A stretch of DNA of 64,000 nt, taken from positions 1 to 64,000 of the forward strand of contig NZ_VCHQ01000010.1 in the NCBI RefSeq assembly GCF_005860775.1, read 5' to 3'. Each line of letters opens with the position of its first letter. Positions within the stretch are counted from its first letter, which is position 1. The notes beneath the pieces were generated by a model. The model did not search any database. It was given only the letters and a program-made list of their open reading frames with translations, and was not told the DNA's origin. Position numbers and translations under genes: made by a program. This document shows, piece after piece, positions 40,047 to 50,691 of this stretch. The DNA is from Klebsiella indica (GTDB lineage: Bacteria; Pseudomonadota; Gammaproteobacteria; Enterobacterales; Enterobacteriaceae).

Positions 40047-40268
40047 TTATGCGGCCGTTTCCGCTTCCACAGGGACAATCACGCTGGCGTGGTTACCTTT
40101 TGGCCCCTGGTGAACATCAAACCGAACGGCTTGTCCGGCTTTTAGCGTTCTGTAACCATCCATCTGGATGGTAGAATAATGGGCGAAAATGTCTTCGCCG
40201 CCGCCCTCAGGGCAAATAAAACCGAACCCTTTAGCATTGTTGAACCACTTAACAGTACCCATTTCCAT
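40047..40268 (-). CDS. cspD: Cold-shock-like protein CspD
   Basis: 73-residue OB-fold protein with RNP-1 (KGFGFI) and RNP-2 (DIFAHY). CspD is not cold-induced; in stationary phase it binds single-stranded DNA and inhibits replication, and it acts as a toxin-like persister factor degraded by Lon. ATG 40268 (MEMGTVKWFNNAKGF) matches the family start. The C-terminus is one residue shorter than in E. coli. Confidence 0.95.
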   Translation of the reverse strand: MEMGTVKWFNNAKGFGFICPEGGGEDIFAHYSTIQMDGYRTLKAGQAVRFDVHQGPKGNHASVIVPVEAETAA

Positions 40269-40594
40269 ACTTCGACATCCTTCGTAAATCTTATATAAGT
40301 AAGATGGAATGAACCGATAGTGGAGTGACGAGTTGTTCAATTGCTCGCCAACTCTCGCCACTACAATTTAGAGAAATCAGGAAATGCGTCAAGCGATTGA
40401 CGTGGGGAGACGGTGAAAAATGCGTCAAAACTTGAAGCAGTTAACGCTATTGCCGGGGAATGTGACAGACGTCGCGGATGGAAGTAATAGATGATAATTA
40501 TCTATGATCTATTGTAGATTTGTGATGTGCATAGCCTTTGGTCATTGACAGGCCACCGCCTGTTGGCTACAGCAACCGATGATGAACAGTGACG
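40269..40594. other. Intergenic region cspD-clpS
   Basis: 326 bases between divergent genes; no open frame of note. It presumably contains the growth-phase-controlled cspD promoter and the clpS-clpA promoter. No repeat or RNA gene seen. Confidence 0.5.
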
Positions 40595-40912
40595 ATGAGT
40601 AAGAAAGACTGGCTGGACTTCGAGCAGCTCGTAGAGGACGAAGTTAAAGATGCGCTTAAACCGCCATCTATGTATAAAGTGATATTAGTCAACGATGACT
40701 ACACGCCAATGGAATTTGTTATTGACGTGTTACAAAAATTCTTTTCTTATGATGTTGAACGTGCAACGCAACTGATGCTAATGGTCCATTATCAAGGTAA
40801 AGCGATTTGTGGCGTGTTTACCGCAGAAGTCGCGGAAACCAAAGTCTCGATGGTGAATCAATACGCGAGGGAGAACGAGCATCCGTTGTTGTGTACGCTA
40901 GAAAAAGCCTGA
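40595..40912 (+). CDS. clpS: ClpA adaptor ClpS (N-recognin)
   Basis: 105-residue adaptor that binds N-degrons (Leu, Phe, Tyr, Trp) and delivers them to ClpAP. The binding pocket motif [11 protein letters not shown] and the helix with MVHYQGKA are intact. ATG 40595 aligns with the E. coli start; an in-frame GTG six bases earlier is possible. It precedes clpA and shares the pathway with aat in this window. Confidence 0.93.
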   Translation: MSKKDWLDFEQLVEDEVKDALKPPSMYKVILVNDDYTPMEFVIDVLQKFFSYDVERATQLMLMVHYQGKAICGVFTAEVAETKVSMVNQYARENEHPLLCTLEKA

Positions 40913-40943
40913 ATACAGGCAACAAAACTTGGGGGAGGTGCCT

Positions 40944-43226
40944 ATGCTCAATCAAGAACTGGAACTCAGTTTAAACATGGCTTTCGCCAGAGCGCGCGAG
41001 CACCGTCATGAGTTCATGACCGTCGAGCACTTGTTGCTGGCGCTGCTTAGCAACCCTTCGGCCCGCGAAGCGCTTGAAGCGTGTTCAGTGGACCTGGTCG
41101 CGCTGCGTCAGGAACTTGAAGCCTTCATCGAACAGACCACGCCCGTTCTGCCTGCAACGGAAGAAGAGCGCGACACTCAGCCGACGCTGAGCTTCCAGCG
41201 CGTGCTGCAGCGTGCCGTTTTCCACGTTCAGTCCTCCGGACGTAGCGAAGTCACTGGCGCCAATGTCCTGGTCGCAATTTTTAGCGAACAGGAGTCCCAG
41301 GCGGCATATCTGCTGCGTAAACATGAAGTCAGCCGCCTTGATGTGGTGAATTTCATCTCTCACGGTACGCGTAAAGATGAGCCAGGCCAATCTGCTGATA
41401 ACAGCGCCAGCCAGCCTGGCAGCAGTGAAGAGCAAGCAGGCGGGGAGGATCGTATGGAAAACTTCACCACCAACCTCAATCAGCTTGCTCGCGTTGGCGG
41501 TATCGATCCGCTGATCGGCCGCGAGAAAGAGCTGGAACGTGCTATTCAGGTTCTTTGTCGTCGCCGCAAAAATAACCCGCTGCTGGTGGGAGAGTCCGGC
41601 GTCGGTAAAACCGCCATTGCCGAAGGGCTTGCCTGGCGTATCGTGCAGGGCGATGTGCCGGAAGTCATGGCCGATTGTACGATTTATTCTCTGGATATCG
41701 GTTCGCTGCTGGCAGGCACCAAATATCGCGGTGATTTTGAAAAACGCTTCAAGGCGCTGCTCAAGCAACTGGAACAGGACACCAGTAGCATTCTGTTCAT
41801 TGATGAAATCCACACCATCATTGGCGCGGGAGCCGCTTCCGGCGGGCAGGTCGATGCCGCTAATCTGATTAAACCGCTGCTCTCCAGCGGCAAGATCCGG
41901 GTGATCGGTTCGACGACCTACCAGGAGTTCAGCAATATCTTTGAAAAAGATCGTGCGCTGGCGCGTCGCTTCCAGAAAATCGATATCACCGAACCTTCCG
42001 TGGAAGAGACGGTGCAGATTATCAACGGCCTGAAGCCGAAGTACGAAGCGCACCACGACGTGCGTTATACCGCCAAAGCGGTGCGTGCCGCGGTGGAGCT
42101 GGCGGTGAAATATATTAACGATCGTCATCTGCCGGATAAAGCGATTGACGTGATTGACGAAGCCGGAGCGCGGGCGCGCTTAATTCCGGTGAGCAAACGT
42201 AAGAAAACGGTTAACGTGGCGGATATTGAGTCCGTGGTGGCACGGATCGCGCGTATTCCTGAAAAGAGCGTTTCCCGCAGCGATCGCGATACGCTGAAAA
42301 ACCTCGGCGATCGTCTGAAGATGCTGGTCTTTGGTCAGGATAAGGCAATTGAGGCATTAACTGAAGCCATCAAGATGGCGCGTGCCGGGCTTGGTCATGA
42401 ACACAAACCAGTCGGTTCTTTCCTGTTCGCCGGGCCGACCGGGGTCGGGAAAACCGAAGTCACCGTGCAACTGGCGAAGTCTCTGGGTATTGAACTGCTG
42501 CGTTTTGATATGTCCGAATATATGGAGCGTCATACCGTCAGCCGTTTAATTGGCGCGCCTCCGGGCTATGTTGGTTTCGATCAGGGCGGGCTGCTGACCG
42601 ATGCGGTGATTAAGCATCCGCACGCGGTGCTGTTGCTGGATGAAATTGAAAAAGCGCACCCGGATGTCTTTAACCTGCTGCTGCAGGTGATGGATAACGG
42701 CACGTTGACCGATAACAACGGCCGCAAGGCGGATTTCCGCAACGTGGTGCTGGTGATGACCACCAACGCCGGAGTGCGCGAAACCGAGCGTAAATCCATT
42801 GGTCTTATCCATCAGGACAATAGCCCGGATGCGATGGATGAGATTAAAAAGATCTTTACGCCGGAGTTCCGTAACCGTCTCGATAACATTATCTGGTTCG
42901 ATCACCTGTCGACGACGGTTATTCACCAGGTGGTGGATAAGTTTATCGTCGAACTGCAGGTTCAACTGGATCAGAAAGGCGTGTCGCTTGAAGTTAGCCA
43001 GGAAGCGCGTGACTGGCTGGCGGAGAAAGGCTATGACCGGGCCATGGGCGCACGTCCAATGGCCCGGGTGATCCAGGACAATCTGAAAAAACCGCTGGCC
43101 AACGAACTGCTGTTTGGTTCACTGGTTGATGGCGGTCAGGTGACCGTTAAACTGGATAAAGAGAAAAACGCGCTGACCTACGGCTTCCAGAGTGCGCAGA
43201 AGCACAAACCGGAAGCGGCGCATTAA
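40944..43226 (+). CDS. clpA: ATP-dependent Clp protease ATPase subunit ClpA
   Basis: 760-residue AAA+ unfoldase with an N-domain (1-143, ClpS-binding), D1 (Walker A GESGVGKT) and D2 (GPTGVGKT; Walker [11 protein letters not shown]). The IGL loop (KSIGLIHQ) docks ClpP, and arginine fingers follow in [15 protein letters not shown] 40944 ([12 protein letters not shown]) has GGGGGAGG just upstream; the five earlier in-frame codons are not conserved. The flexible N-D1 linker (near 145-165) differs slightly from E. coli. Confidence 0.97.
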   Translation: MLNQELELSLNMAFARAREHRHEFMTVEHLLLALLSNPSAREALEACSVDLVALRQELEAFIEQTTPVLPATEEERDTQPTLSFQRVLQRAVFHVQSSGRSEVTGANVLVAIFSEQESQAAYLLRKHEVSRLDVVNFISHGTRKDEPGQSADNSASQPGSSEEQAGGEDRMENFTTNLNQLARVGGIDPLIGREKELERAIQVLCRRRKNNPLLVGESGVGKTAIAEGLAWRIVQGDVPEVMADCTIYSLDIGSLLAGTKYRGDFEKRFKALLKQLEQDTSSILFIDEIHTIIGAGAASGGQVDAANLIKPLLSSGKIRVIGSTTYQEFSNIFEKDRALARRFQKIDITEPSVEETVQIINGLKPKYEAHHDVRYTAKAVRAAVELAVKYINDRHLPDKAIDVIDEAGARARLIPVSKRKKTVNVADIESVVARIARIPEKSVSRSDRDTLKNLGDRLKMLVFGQDKAIEALTEAIKMARAGLGHEHKPVGSFLFAGPTGVGKTEVTVQLAKSLGIELLRFDMSEYMERHTVSRLIGAPPGYVGFDQGGLLTDAVIKHPHAVLLLDEIEKAHPDVFNLLLQVMDNGTLTDNNGRKADFRNVVLVMTTNAGVRETERKSIGLIHQDNSPDAMDEIKKIFTPEFRNRLDNIIWFDHLSTTVIHQVVDKFIVELQVQLDQKGVSLEVSQEARDWLAEKGYDRAMGARPMARVIQDNLKKPLANELLFGSLVDGGQVTVKLDKEKNALTYGFQSAQKHKPEAAH

Positions 43227-43247
43227 TCTTATAGTCGTGCATCTATA

Positions 43248-43270
43248 ACCGGCCTTTGGGCCGGTTTTTT
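43248..43270 (+). terminator. Intrinsic terminator of clpSA
   Basis: Stem ACCGGCC / GGCCGGT with a short loop is followed by a seven-T run, 22 bases after the clpA stop. Confidence 0.93.
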
Positions 43271-43374
43271 TACATCCATGTGCTGGACGTTTTTTAACCT
43301 TGGATATTAGGGGGATCGATAGAATTGGTCGGTTAATTTTAACGATAACTTTATGGTAGAGCGGAACGTGTTGG

Positions 43375-43462
43375 ATGCATTGCCGTACAGGTAGCTTAGA
43401 AAAAAGTTACACCGGGTATTACCAGACCAATGAGGTTCACTGCCGTACAGGCAGCCAATATT
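43375..43462 (+). CRISPR. Cas-less two-repeat type I-F CRISPR mini-array
   Basis: Repeat 1 (43375-43402) matches 24 of 28 bases and repeat 2 (43435-43462) 23 of 28 of the type I-F consensus recalled as GTTCACTGCCGTACAGGCAG plus CTTAGAAA. They flank a spacer of exactly 32 bases (43403-43434), the standard I-F length. Repeat 2 is perfect for its first 21 bases and decayed at its 3' end, typical of a trailer-end repeat, so the leader side is 43271-43374. No cas genes are nearby. In E. coli the clpA-infA interval hosts type I-F loci and orphan remnants. Confidence 0.82.
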
Positions 43463-43495
43463 GGGGCAAGTATCAGCCCGGGATGATCGGAAATA

Positions 43496-43522
43496 AACGA
43501 AAAAGCCGGGAGATATCCCGGC
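43496..43522 (-). terminator. Intrinsic terminator of infA
   Basis: Stem GCCGGGA / TCCCGGC with loop GATA; on the minus strand it is followed by TTTTT. It lies between the mini-array and infA. Confidence 0.88.
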
Positions 43523-43555
43523 CTTCTGCATCTGGCACCTCAGGTGCAAAAACGA

Positions 43556-43774
<219 letters not shown>

Positions 43775-43854
43775 CTAGTCCTCTGGGGTATCACTACCGT
43801 AGTTTTGAACCGGCAAGATAATGCCGAAGTTCAGCAAGTAAGTAAAGTTTTACA

Positions 43855-44017
43855 TATACCCGCCATCCTTCAAGTTGCATGCGCGTTGACAGCATGTACC
43901 CGGAATATCCCTGAGTATCGCCCTCGTGGCGAACAACGTGCAGATTGTCGTTTATCCCGGCCGCCTGCTGTAGCCGTTGGAGGATTCAGTGTCCCGCAAC
44001 TTGAATTATTTAGGGTA
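43855..44017. repeat. Palindromic repeat with ERIC-like ends and a different core
   Basis: The ends TATACCCGCCATCCTTCAAG (left) and GCAACTTGAATTATTTAGGG (right) are mutually inverted and resemble the ends of the ERIC at 32993-33119. The interior lacks the ERIC core and is about 35 bases longer overall, with its own dyads (GCCCTCGTGGCGAAC, ATCCCGGCCGCC). It looks like a related non-autonomous intergenic repeat. It sits upstream of infA and may lie within its leader or promoter region. Confidence 0.65.
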
Positions 44018-44213
44018 AAATCGCCGAAGTCGTTTCGGCGCATTGCCCGCAATTCACGCGGATAAACCGGGTGACAGGCGCAAACGTAAAGGGGAGTGAC
44101 AGAACGATGGGCGTTATCTGACTCTTATTATTCCCAAACGGCGACGGGGCAACGGGCAGAAGCTACTCTACCGCGCAATTATACCATCCCAGCAAAAAAT
44201 GTGCTGAAAACAT

Positions 44214-44918
44214 TTATGCATCGCCTGCAAATAGCAACCTGGGCACCCAGAATCGCTCCGGCAGACGCCAGGTTCGCAGCACTGAGAGATAGTCGAGATA
44301 ATCGCGGCGGGAGATTTCTACCGCGCCTAAAGAGGCGGTATGCTTATTGAGAACCTGACAATCGATTAATTTTCCTCCGTTCTGCATAAAGATCTGGCTA
44401 AAGACCAGTAATGCCGTTTTAGAGGCGTTTGCCGCACGGCTGAACATCGACTCTCCGCAAAATAGCGCGCCCTGTGCGACGCCGTACATGCCGCCGACTA
44501 ATTCATCTCCCTGCCACACTTCAATAGAATGGGCATGGCCCAACTCATGCAACTGGTGATACGCCTGAACGATACCCGGCGTTATCCATGTTCCTTCATC
44601 ACGGTGATCGGCGCATCCTTCAATGACCTGGCCAAAGGCGTAATTCAACGTGACACGATAAGGCGAACGCTGATGAAAGCGCTTCATACTGCGGCTGAGA
44701 TGGAATTTCTCCGGCCATAGTACCGCCCGCGGGTCGGGGGACCACCATAAAATAGGGTCACCCGGCGAAAACCACGGGAAAATACCGCGCTGATAGGCCA
44801 TCAGCAAACGCGCCGGGCTAAGATCGCCTCCCAGCGCTAATAAACCATTAGGCTCACGCAAAGCGCCCTCCGGGGAAGGGAAGGCGATGGAATGATGAGA
44901 GAGCTGAACCAGGCGCAT
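44214..44918 (-). CDS. aat: Leucyl/phenylalanyl-tRNA-protein transferase Aat
   Basis: 234-residue GNAT-fold enzyme that adds Leu or Phe from aminoacyl-tRNA to proteins with N-terminal Arg or Lys. This creates N-degrons that ClpS and ClpAP, encoded just upstream in this window, recognise. Conserved blocks [21 protein letters not shown] and [21 protein letters not shown] are present. Length equals E. coli Aat. It lies 40 bases after cydC on the same strand. Confidence 0.95.
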   Translation of the reverse strand: MRLVQLSHHSIAFPSPEGALREPNGLLALGGDLSPARLLMAYQRGIFPWFSPGDPILWWSPDPRAVLWPEKFHLSRSMKRFHQRSPYRVTLNYAFGQVIEGCADHRDEGTWITPGIVQAYHQLHELGHAHSIEVWQGDELVGGMYGVAQGALFCGESMFSRAANASKTALLVFSQIFMQNGGKLIDCQVLNKHTASLGAVEISRRDYLDYLSVLRTWRLPERFWVPRLLFAGDA

Positions 44919-44958
44919 TTTTACCTCAGTACATCACAGGCAAAGATTCAATAATGAC

Positions 44959-46680
44959 TTACAGGCGCTGCTTAAACTGGTAGTAACGCCCCTGTTCAGC
45001 CAGCAGTTCTGCGTGACTACCTTGCTCAATAATCTTCCCGTTGTCCATGACAATTATCTGATTAAAACGCGCAAGCCCGCGCAGACGATGCGTCACCATT
45101 AATACGGTTTTTTGACGCATCACTTGCGCAAGTAAATCAAGGATTTGGCTTTCCGTTGTTGCATCCAGTCCTTCGGTGGGTTCATCAAGCAGCATAAGCG
45201 GCGCATCATGAAGCAGGGCGCGGGCGATAGCCAGCCTGCGCAGCTCGCCGCCGGAGAGCTGGCGGCCGCCTTCACCCAACCAGCTATTAAGGCCGCTGTC
45301 CTCAAGCAATTTTTCTAAACCCACGCGCTCAAGCGTTGCTGAAAGCTGAGCATCGTTGGCATGAGGGGAGGCCAGCAGCAGGTTATCGCGCAGCGTGGCG
45401 CTAAACAGGTGCACGCGCTGCGGCACGACGCTCATTGTCTGGCGTAGCGTCGCCTCAGTAAGGTGTGCCAGAGGCTGGTCGTTGAGTAATATTTCGCCGT
45501 GAGCCGGATCCCAGGCACGCGTCAGCAACTGCAACAGGGTCGATTTCCCGCAACCTGTTCGTCCCAGAATGGCGATATGCTCCCCGGCCTTGACCTGTAA
45601 CGATACATTCTCCAGCGCGGGGGCGGGCTGCTGAGGATAGCGAAAGGTGACTTGATTGAAGATCAATGCCACCTGCTGCGGCGTGGCCGTCGTTCCCTGG
45701 GGAAAGGTCACTTCCGGCTGCTGCTCGGTGATTTGCGTGATCCGCTGCGCCGAGGCGATCACCTGACCCAGATGCTGGAATGCGCCGGTGACCGGTGCTA
45801 AAGCTTCGAACGCCGCCAGCGCACAGAAAACAAACAGCGCAATCAGCGCACCTGGATGAGTATTACCGCCTACGTCCGCAGAGGCGAGCCACAGCATGGT
45901 GATAACCGCAATACCGCCAATCAGTAACATCAGCGCCTGGGAGAGCGCGGTGAGCTCCGCCTGGCGACGCTGTGCATCCTGCCAACGAACTTCGGTTTTT
46001 GCCATCTGCTGCCGATAACGATCGCTGGCGTTGAACAGCATCAGTTCCGCCTGCCCCTGTAGCCAGGCGGTGAGCTGCTGGCGATATTGCCCGCGAAGTT
46101 GAGTCATGCTTTCACCTGCCGGCTTGCCCGCGCGATAAAACAGCGGCGGCAGTACCAGCAGGGTGAACAGCATAATGCCGCCGAGAGTCAGGGCCAGAGT
46201 CACATCCAGTACGCTCAGACCGACAGTGACAACGAGTATCACCACCAGAGCGCCTGCCAGCGGCGATATCACGCGGAGATAGAGATGATCCAGGGTATCG
46301 ACATCAGCAACCACTCTGTTCAGCAACTCGCCCTGACGAAAGCGCGCCAGCCCGGCAGGGGAGAGCGGCAGCAGTTTACTGAAGGTAAACACGCGCAGAT
46401 GTTGCAGGACGCGGAAGGTGGCGTCGTGGCTCACCAGACGTTCAAAGTAGCGGCCAGCGGTGCGAATAATTGCCGCGCCGCGTACGCCAGCGGCAGGCAG
46501 CATATAGTTAAAGCTGTAGAGACCCGCGACGCCAACAATGGCGGATGCAGACAGAAACCAACCGGACAGCGTTAACAAGCTAATACTGGCCAGTAGCGTG
46601 ACAATAGCCAGCACGATGCCGAGCAACAGCAGCCATTTGTGCCGTTTGTATAGCGCCAGGTAAGGCAATAATGCGCGCAT
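44959..46680 (-). CDS. cydC: ABC exporter subunit CydC
   Basis: 573-residue fused ABC half-transporter with six N-terminal helices and a C-terminal ATPase (Walker A GRTGCGKST, signature LSGGELRR, Walker B LMLLDEP). With CydD it forms the heterodimer required for cytochrome bd assembly; it has been described as a cysteine/glutathione exporter and, from structural work, a haem transporter. It starts immediately after the cydD stop, so the two are coupled. Confidence 0.96.
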   Translation of the reverse strand: MRALLPYLALYKRHKWLLLLGIVLAIVTLLASISLLTLSGWFLSASAIVGVAGLYSFNYMLPAAGVRGAAIIRTAGRYFERLVSHDATFRVLQHLRVFTFSKLLPLSPAGLARFRQGELLNRVVADVDTLDHLYLRVISPLAGALVVILVVTVGLSVLDVTLALTLGGIMLFTLLVLPPLFYRAGKPAGESMTQLRGQYRQQLTAWLQGQAELMLFNASDRYRQQMAKTEVRWQDAQRRQAELTALSQALMLLIGGIAVITMLWLASADVGGNTHPGALIALFVFCALAAFEALAPVTGAFQHLGQVIASAQRITQITEQQPEVTFPQGTTATPQQVALIFNQVTFRYPQQPAPALENVSLQVKAGEHIAILGRTGCGKSTLLQLLTRAWDPAHGEILLNDQPLAHLTEATLRQTMSVVPQRVHLFSATLRDNLLLASPHANDAQLSATLERVGLEKLLEDSGLNSWLGEGGRQLSGGELRRLAIARALLHDAPLMLLDEPTEGLDATTESQILDLLAQVMRQKTVLMVTHRLRGLARFNQIIVMDNGKIIEQGSHAELLAEQGRYYQFKQRL

Positions 46681-48447
46681 TTAAATCTCCTCCTGACGAT
46701 GAGCGAGCAGTCTTGAGAAGGGGCCGCCAGCAGAAGCCAACTGCGAATAACTGCCTTGCTCGACAATTTGGCCATCCTGCATAACCCAGATGGCATCCCA
46801 TTGCGCAAGATCTTCCAGTTGATGGGTGATCATTAATGTTGTCTGCTGCATTGATGCGTCTGTGAGCGCCTGCATAACCCGCTGCTCGCTGTGAGCATCC
46901 AGGCTGGCTGCGGGTTCATCGAGCAGTAACAGGCGACACGGCATCAGCAGCGCCCGCGCAACGGCGACGCGTTGCGCCTGGCCAACCGACAGCCGACCCG
47001 CCTGATCGCCGGGCGGTGTGTTGATCCCTTGCGGCAACTGGGAGATAAATTCGCTGACCCAGGCTTTATCCAGCGCAAGCTGTAACTGCGCCTCGGTAGC
47101 TTCAGGGCATGCCAGTAGCACGTTTTCGCGTAGCGTCGCTGCAGGCAACTGCGGGTTTTGTCCAACCCAGCTCAGGAGACTTCGCCAGTGGTTGGCATCG
47201 AGGCTGTTTAACTCTACGCCGTTAACGCTGAGCGAGCCATCATAGGGAAGAAAGCCGGTTAACGTATTAAGTAACGAGCTTTTGCCCGAGCCGCTTTGCC
47301 CAACCAGCACGACGCGTTCACCCGCGCGTAATGAAAAATTCAGCGGCCCGGCCAGCACTTTCCCTTCCGGGGATTTAATCAACAGGTCGCGAGCTTCCAG
47401 ACTAACCATTTCATTATCGCTTAATATCTTTTCACCACGTTCGGCCTGAGCCAGCGGCGTTTCCATAAAGGTTTTCAGGCTGTCCGCGGCACCAATAGCC
47501 TGAGCTTTGGCATGATAAAAAGTCCCTAAGTCGCGTAGCGGCTGGAAAAACTCCGGGGCCAGAATCAAGGCCAGAAAACCGGACATCAAGGTCACCCCCG
47601 TGCCGTAATGACCAAAATTGAGTTCGCCCAGATAGGAGAAACCAAAATAAACGGCGACCAGCGCAATAGAGAGCGAGGTGAAAAACTCCAGCACGCCGGA
47701 AGAGAGAAACGCCAGGCGCAGCACTTCCATCGTCCGCTGGCGGAAATCTTCGGAGGCCTGGCGAATATTGTCCGTTTCCGCGTTGCCGCGGTGAAAAATT
47801 CGCAGCGTTTCCATGCCGCGCAGACGATCGAGAAAATGGCCGCTCAAACGCGCAAGAGCAAGAAAGTTTCGTCGGTTGGCATCTGCCGCCCCCATTCCGA
47901 CCAACGCCATAAACAGCGGAATTAGCGGCGCGGTACCCAGCAGGATAAGCGCCGCCGCCCAGTTATCAGGGAAAATGGTGATGACAATCAGTAAAGGCAC
48001 GCAGGCCGCCAGCGTCATCTGCGGCAGATAGCGCGCATAGTAGTCATGCATATCGTCGATCTGTTCAAGGATCAGCGTTGCCCAGCTTCCTGCAGGTTTA
48101 CCCTGTATCCACGCCGGTCCCGCCTGCTGCAGGCGATTGAGGACCTGACGGCGAATCTCGGTGCGGATATATTGACCAGCCTGAAAACCAACCCGTTCAC
48201 GCAGCCACACGAGCCAGGCACGAAGCACAAAGACCAGGACCAGTAACGTAAAAGGCAGCAGCAGCGCCGTTGCGGGGATATTTTCCATGATCATGCGATG
48301 GAGGATCCGCGCCAGCAGCCAGGCCTGAGCAACGATTAGCAAGCCGCTAACGACGCCCAACAGACGGGAAATCATCACCCAGCGACGGGAGATAATGCTT
48401 TGATCTTTTAACCAACGGGTTAACTCTTGTTGACGGCTTTTGTTCAT
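46681..48447 (-). CDS. cydD: ABC exporter subunit CydD
   Basis: 588-residue partner of CydC with the same membrane-plus-ATPase plan (Walker A GQSGSGKSS, signature SVGQAQR, Walker B LLLLDEP). The signature is the degenerate LSVGQAQ type rather than LSGGQ, as in E. coli CydD. ATG 48447 (MNKSRQQELTRWLKDQ) gives the E. coli length; an upstream in-frame ATG at 48507 overlaps the trxB terminator region. Confidence 0.96.
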   Translation of the reverse strand: MNKSRQQELTRWLKDQSIISRRWVMISRLLGVVSGLLIVAQAWLLARILHRMIMENIPATALLLPFTLLVLVFVLRAWLVWLRERVGFQAGQYIRTEIRRQVLNRLQQAGPAWIQGKPAGSWATLILEQIDDMHDYYARYLPQMTLAACVPLLIVITIFPDNWAAALILLGTAPLIPLFMALVGMGAADANRRNFLALARLSGHFLDRLRGMETLRIFHRGNAETDNIRQASEDFRQRTMEVLRLAFLSSGVLEFFTSLSIALVAVYFGFSYLGELNFGHYGTGVTLMSGFLALILAPEFFQPLRDLGTFYHAKAQAIGAADSLKTFMETPLAQAERGEKILSDNEMVSLEARDLLIKSPEGKVLAGPLNFSLRAGERVVLVGQSGSGKSSLLNTLTGFLPYDGSLSVNGVELNSLDANHWRSLLSWVGQNPQLPAATLRENVLLACPEATEAQLQLALDKAWVSEFISQLPQGINTPPGDQAGRLSVGQAQRVAVARALLMPCRLLLLDEPAASLDAHSEQRVMQALTDASMQQTTLMITHQLEDLAQWDAIWVMQDGQIVEQGSYSQLASAGGPFSRLLAHRQEEI

Positions 48448-48510
48448 TGCGCGCTTAGCAGGTGTTGTTATGGGTTTTTTGGGCACGACAATGTTACAAC
48501 GAGGCAAAAA

Positions 48511-48535
48511 TAAAGGCGACTTTTCGTCGCCTTAT
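48511..48535 (-). terminator. Intrinsic terminator of trxB
   Basis: Stem AAGGCGAC / GTCGCCTT with a five-base loop; on the minus strand it is followed by TATTTTT. It separates trxB from cydDC. Confidence 0.88.
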
Positions 48536-48561
48536 TTACCTTTGTTACTGACTTGTAAAGA

Positions 48562-50061
<1,500 letters not shown>

Positions 50062-50556
50062 ATGGTAGATAGCAAGAAGCGCCCTGGCAAAGATCTTGAC
50101 CGCATTGATCGCAATATTTTGAATGAATTGCAAAAAGACGGGCGTATTTCCAACGTCGAGCTTTCTAAACGGGTGGGACTTTCTCCGACGCCTTGCCTTG
50201 AGCGTGTGCGTCGTCTGGAAAGACAGGGTTTTATTCAGGGTTATACAGCGCTGCTTAACCCACATTATCTGGATGCATCACTTCTGGTATTTGTTGAGAT
50301 TACTCTGAATCGTGGCGCGCCGGATGTGTTTGAGCAATTTAACTCCGCTGTGCAAAAACTTGAGGAAATTCAAGAGTGTCATCTGGTGTCCGGGGATTTC
50401 GACTATCTGTTGAAAACTCGCGTACCGGATATGTCCGCGTATCGTAAGCTACTGGGCGAGACCTTGCTGCGCCTGCCGGGCGTAAATGACACCCGTACCT
50501 ACGTGGTAATGGAAGAAGTCAAGCAAAGTAATCGTCTGGTAATCAAGACGCGCTAA
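50062..50556 (+). CDS. lrp: Leucine-responsive regulatory protein Lrp
   Basis: 164-residue global regulator, essentially identical to E. coli Lrp. The N-terminal helix-turn-helix (about 30-50, NVELSKRVGLSPTPCLERVR) is followed by a C-terminal RAM domain that binds leucine and forms octamers or hexadecamers. It is monocistronic, with a long leader and a terminator hairpin ahead of ftsK. Confidence 0.97.
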   Translation: MVDSKKRPGKDLDRIDRNILNELQKDGRISNVELSKRVGLSPTPCLERVRRLERQGFIQGYTALLNPHYLDASLLVFVEITLNRGAPDVFEQFNSAVQKLEEIQECHLVSGDFDYLLKTRVPDMSAYRKLLGETLLRLPGVNDTRTYVVMEEVKQSNRLVIKTR

Positions 50557-50612
50557 CACGGAACAGGTGCAAAATCGACGTAGTTTGATTACACTCCTGT
50601 TAATCCATACAG

Positions 50613-50650
50613 CAACAGTGCCGGGGAGACTCGGCGCTGTTGTCCGTTTT
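50613..50650 (+). terminator. Intrinsic terminator of lrp
   Basis: An 11-bp stem (CAACAGTGCCG / CGGCGCTGTTG, one G-T pair) with an eight-base loop is followed by TCCGTTTT. It lies 40 bases before the ftsK start, within its leader. Confidence 0.75.
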
Positions 50651-50691
50651 AGCTGAAGGCAGGAAACAGCCTGATACCTGGAGAGCCTTTC

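Noticed and set aside
43463-43495. Possible third CRISPR repeat after 43462
   Set aside because: No GCCGTACAGGC core or spacing match; the sequence runs directly into the infA terminator.
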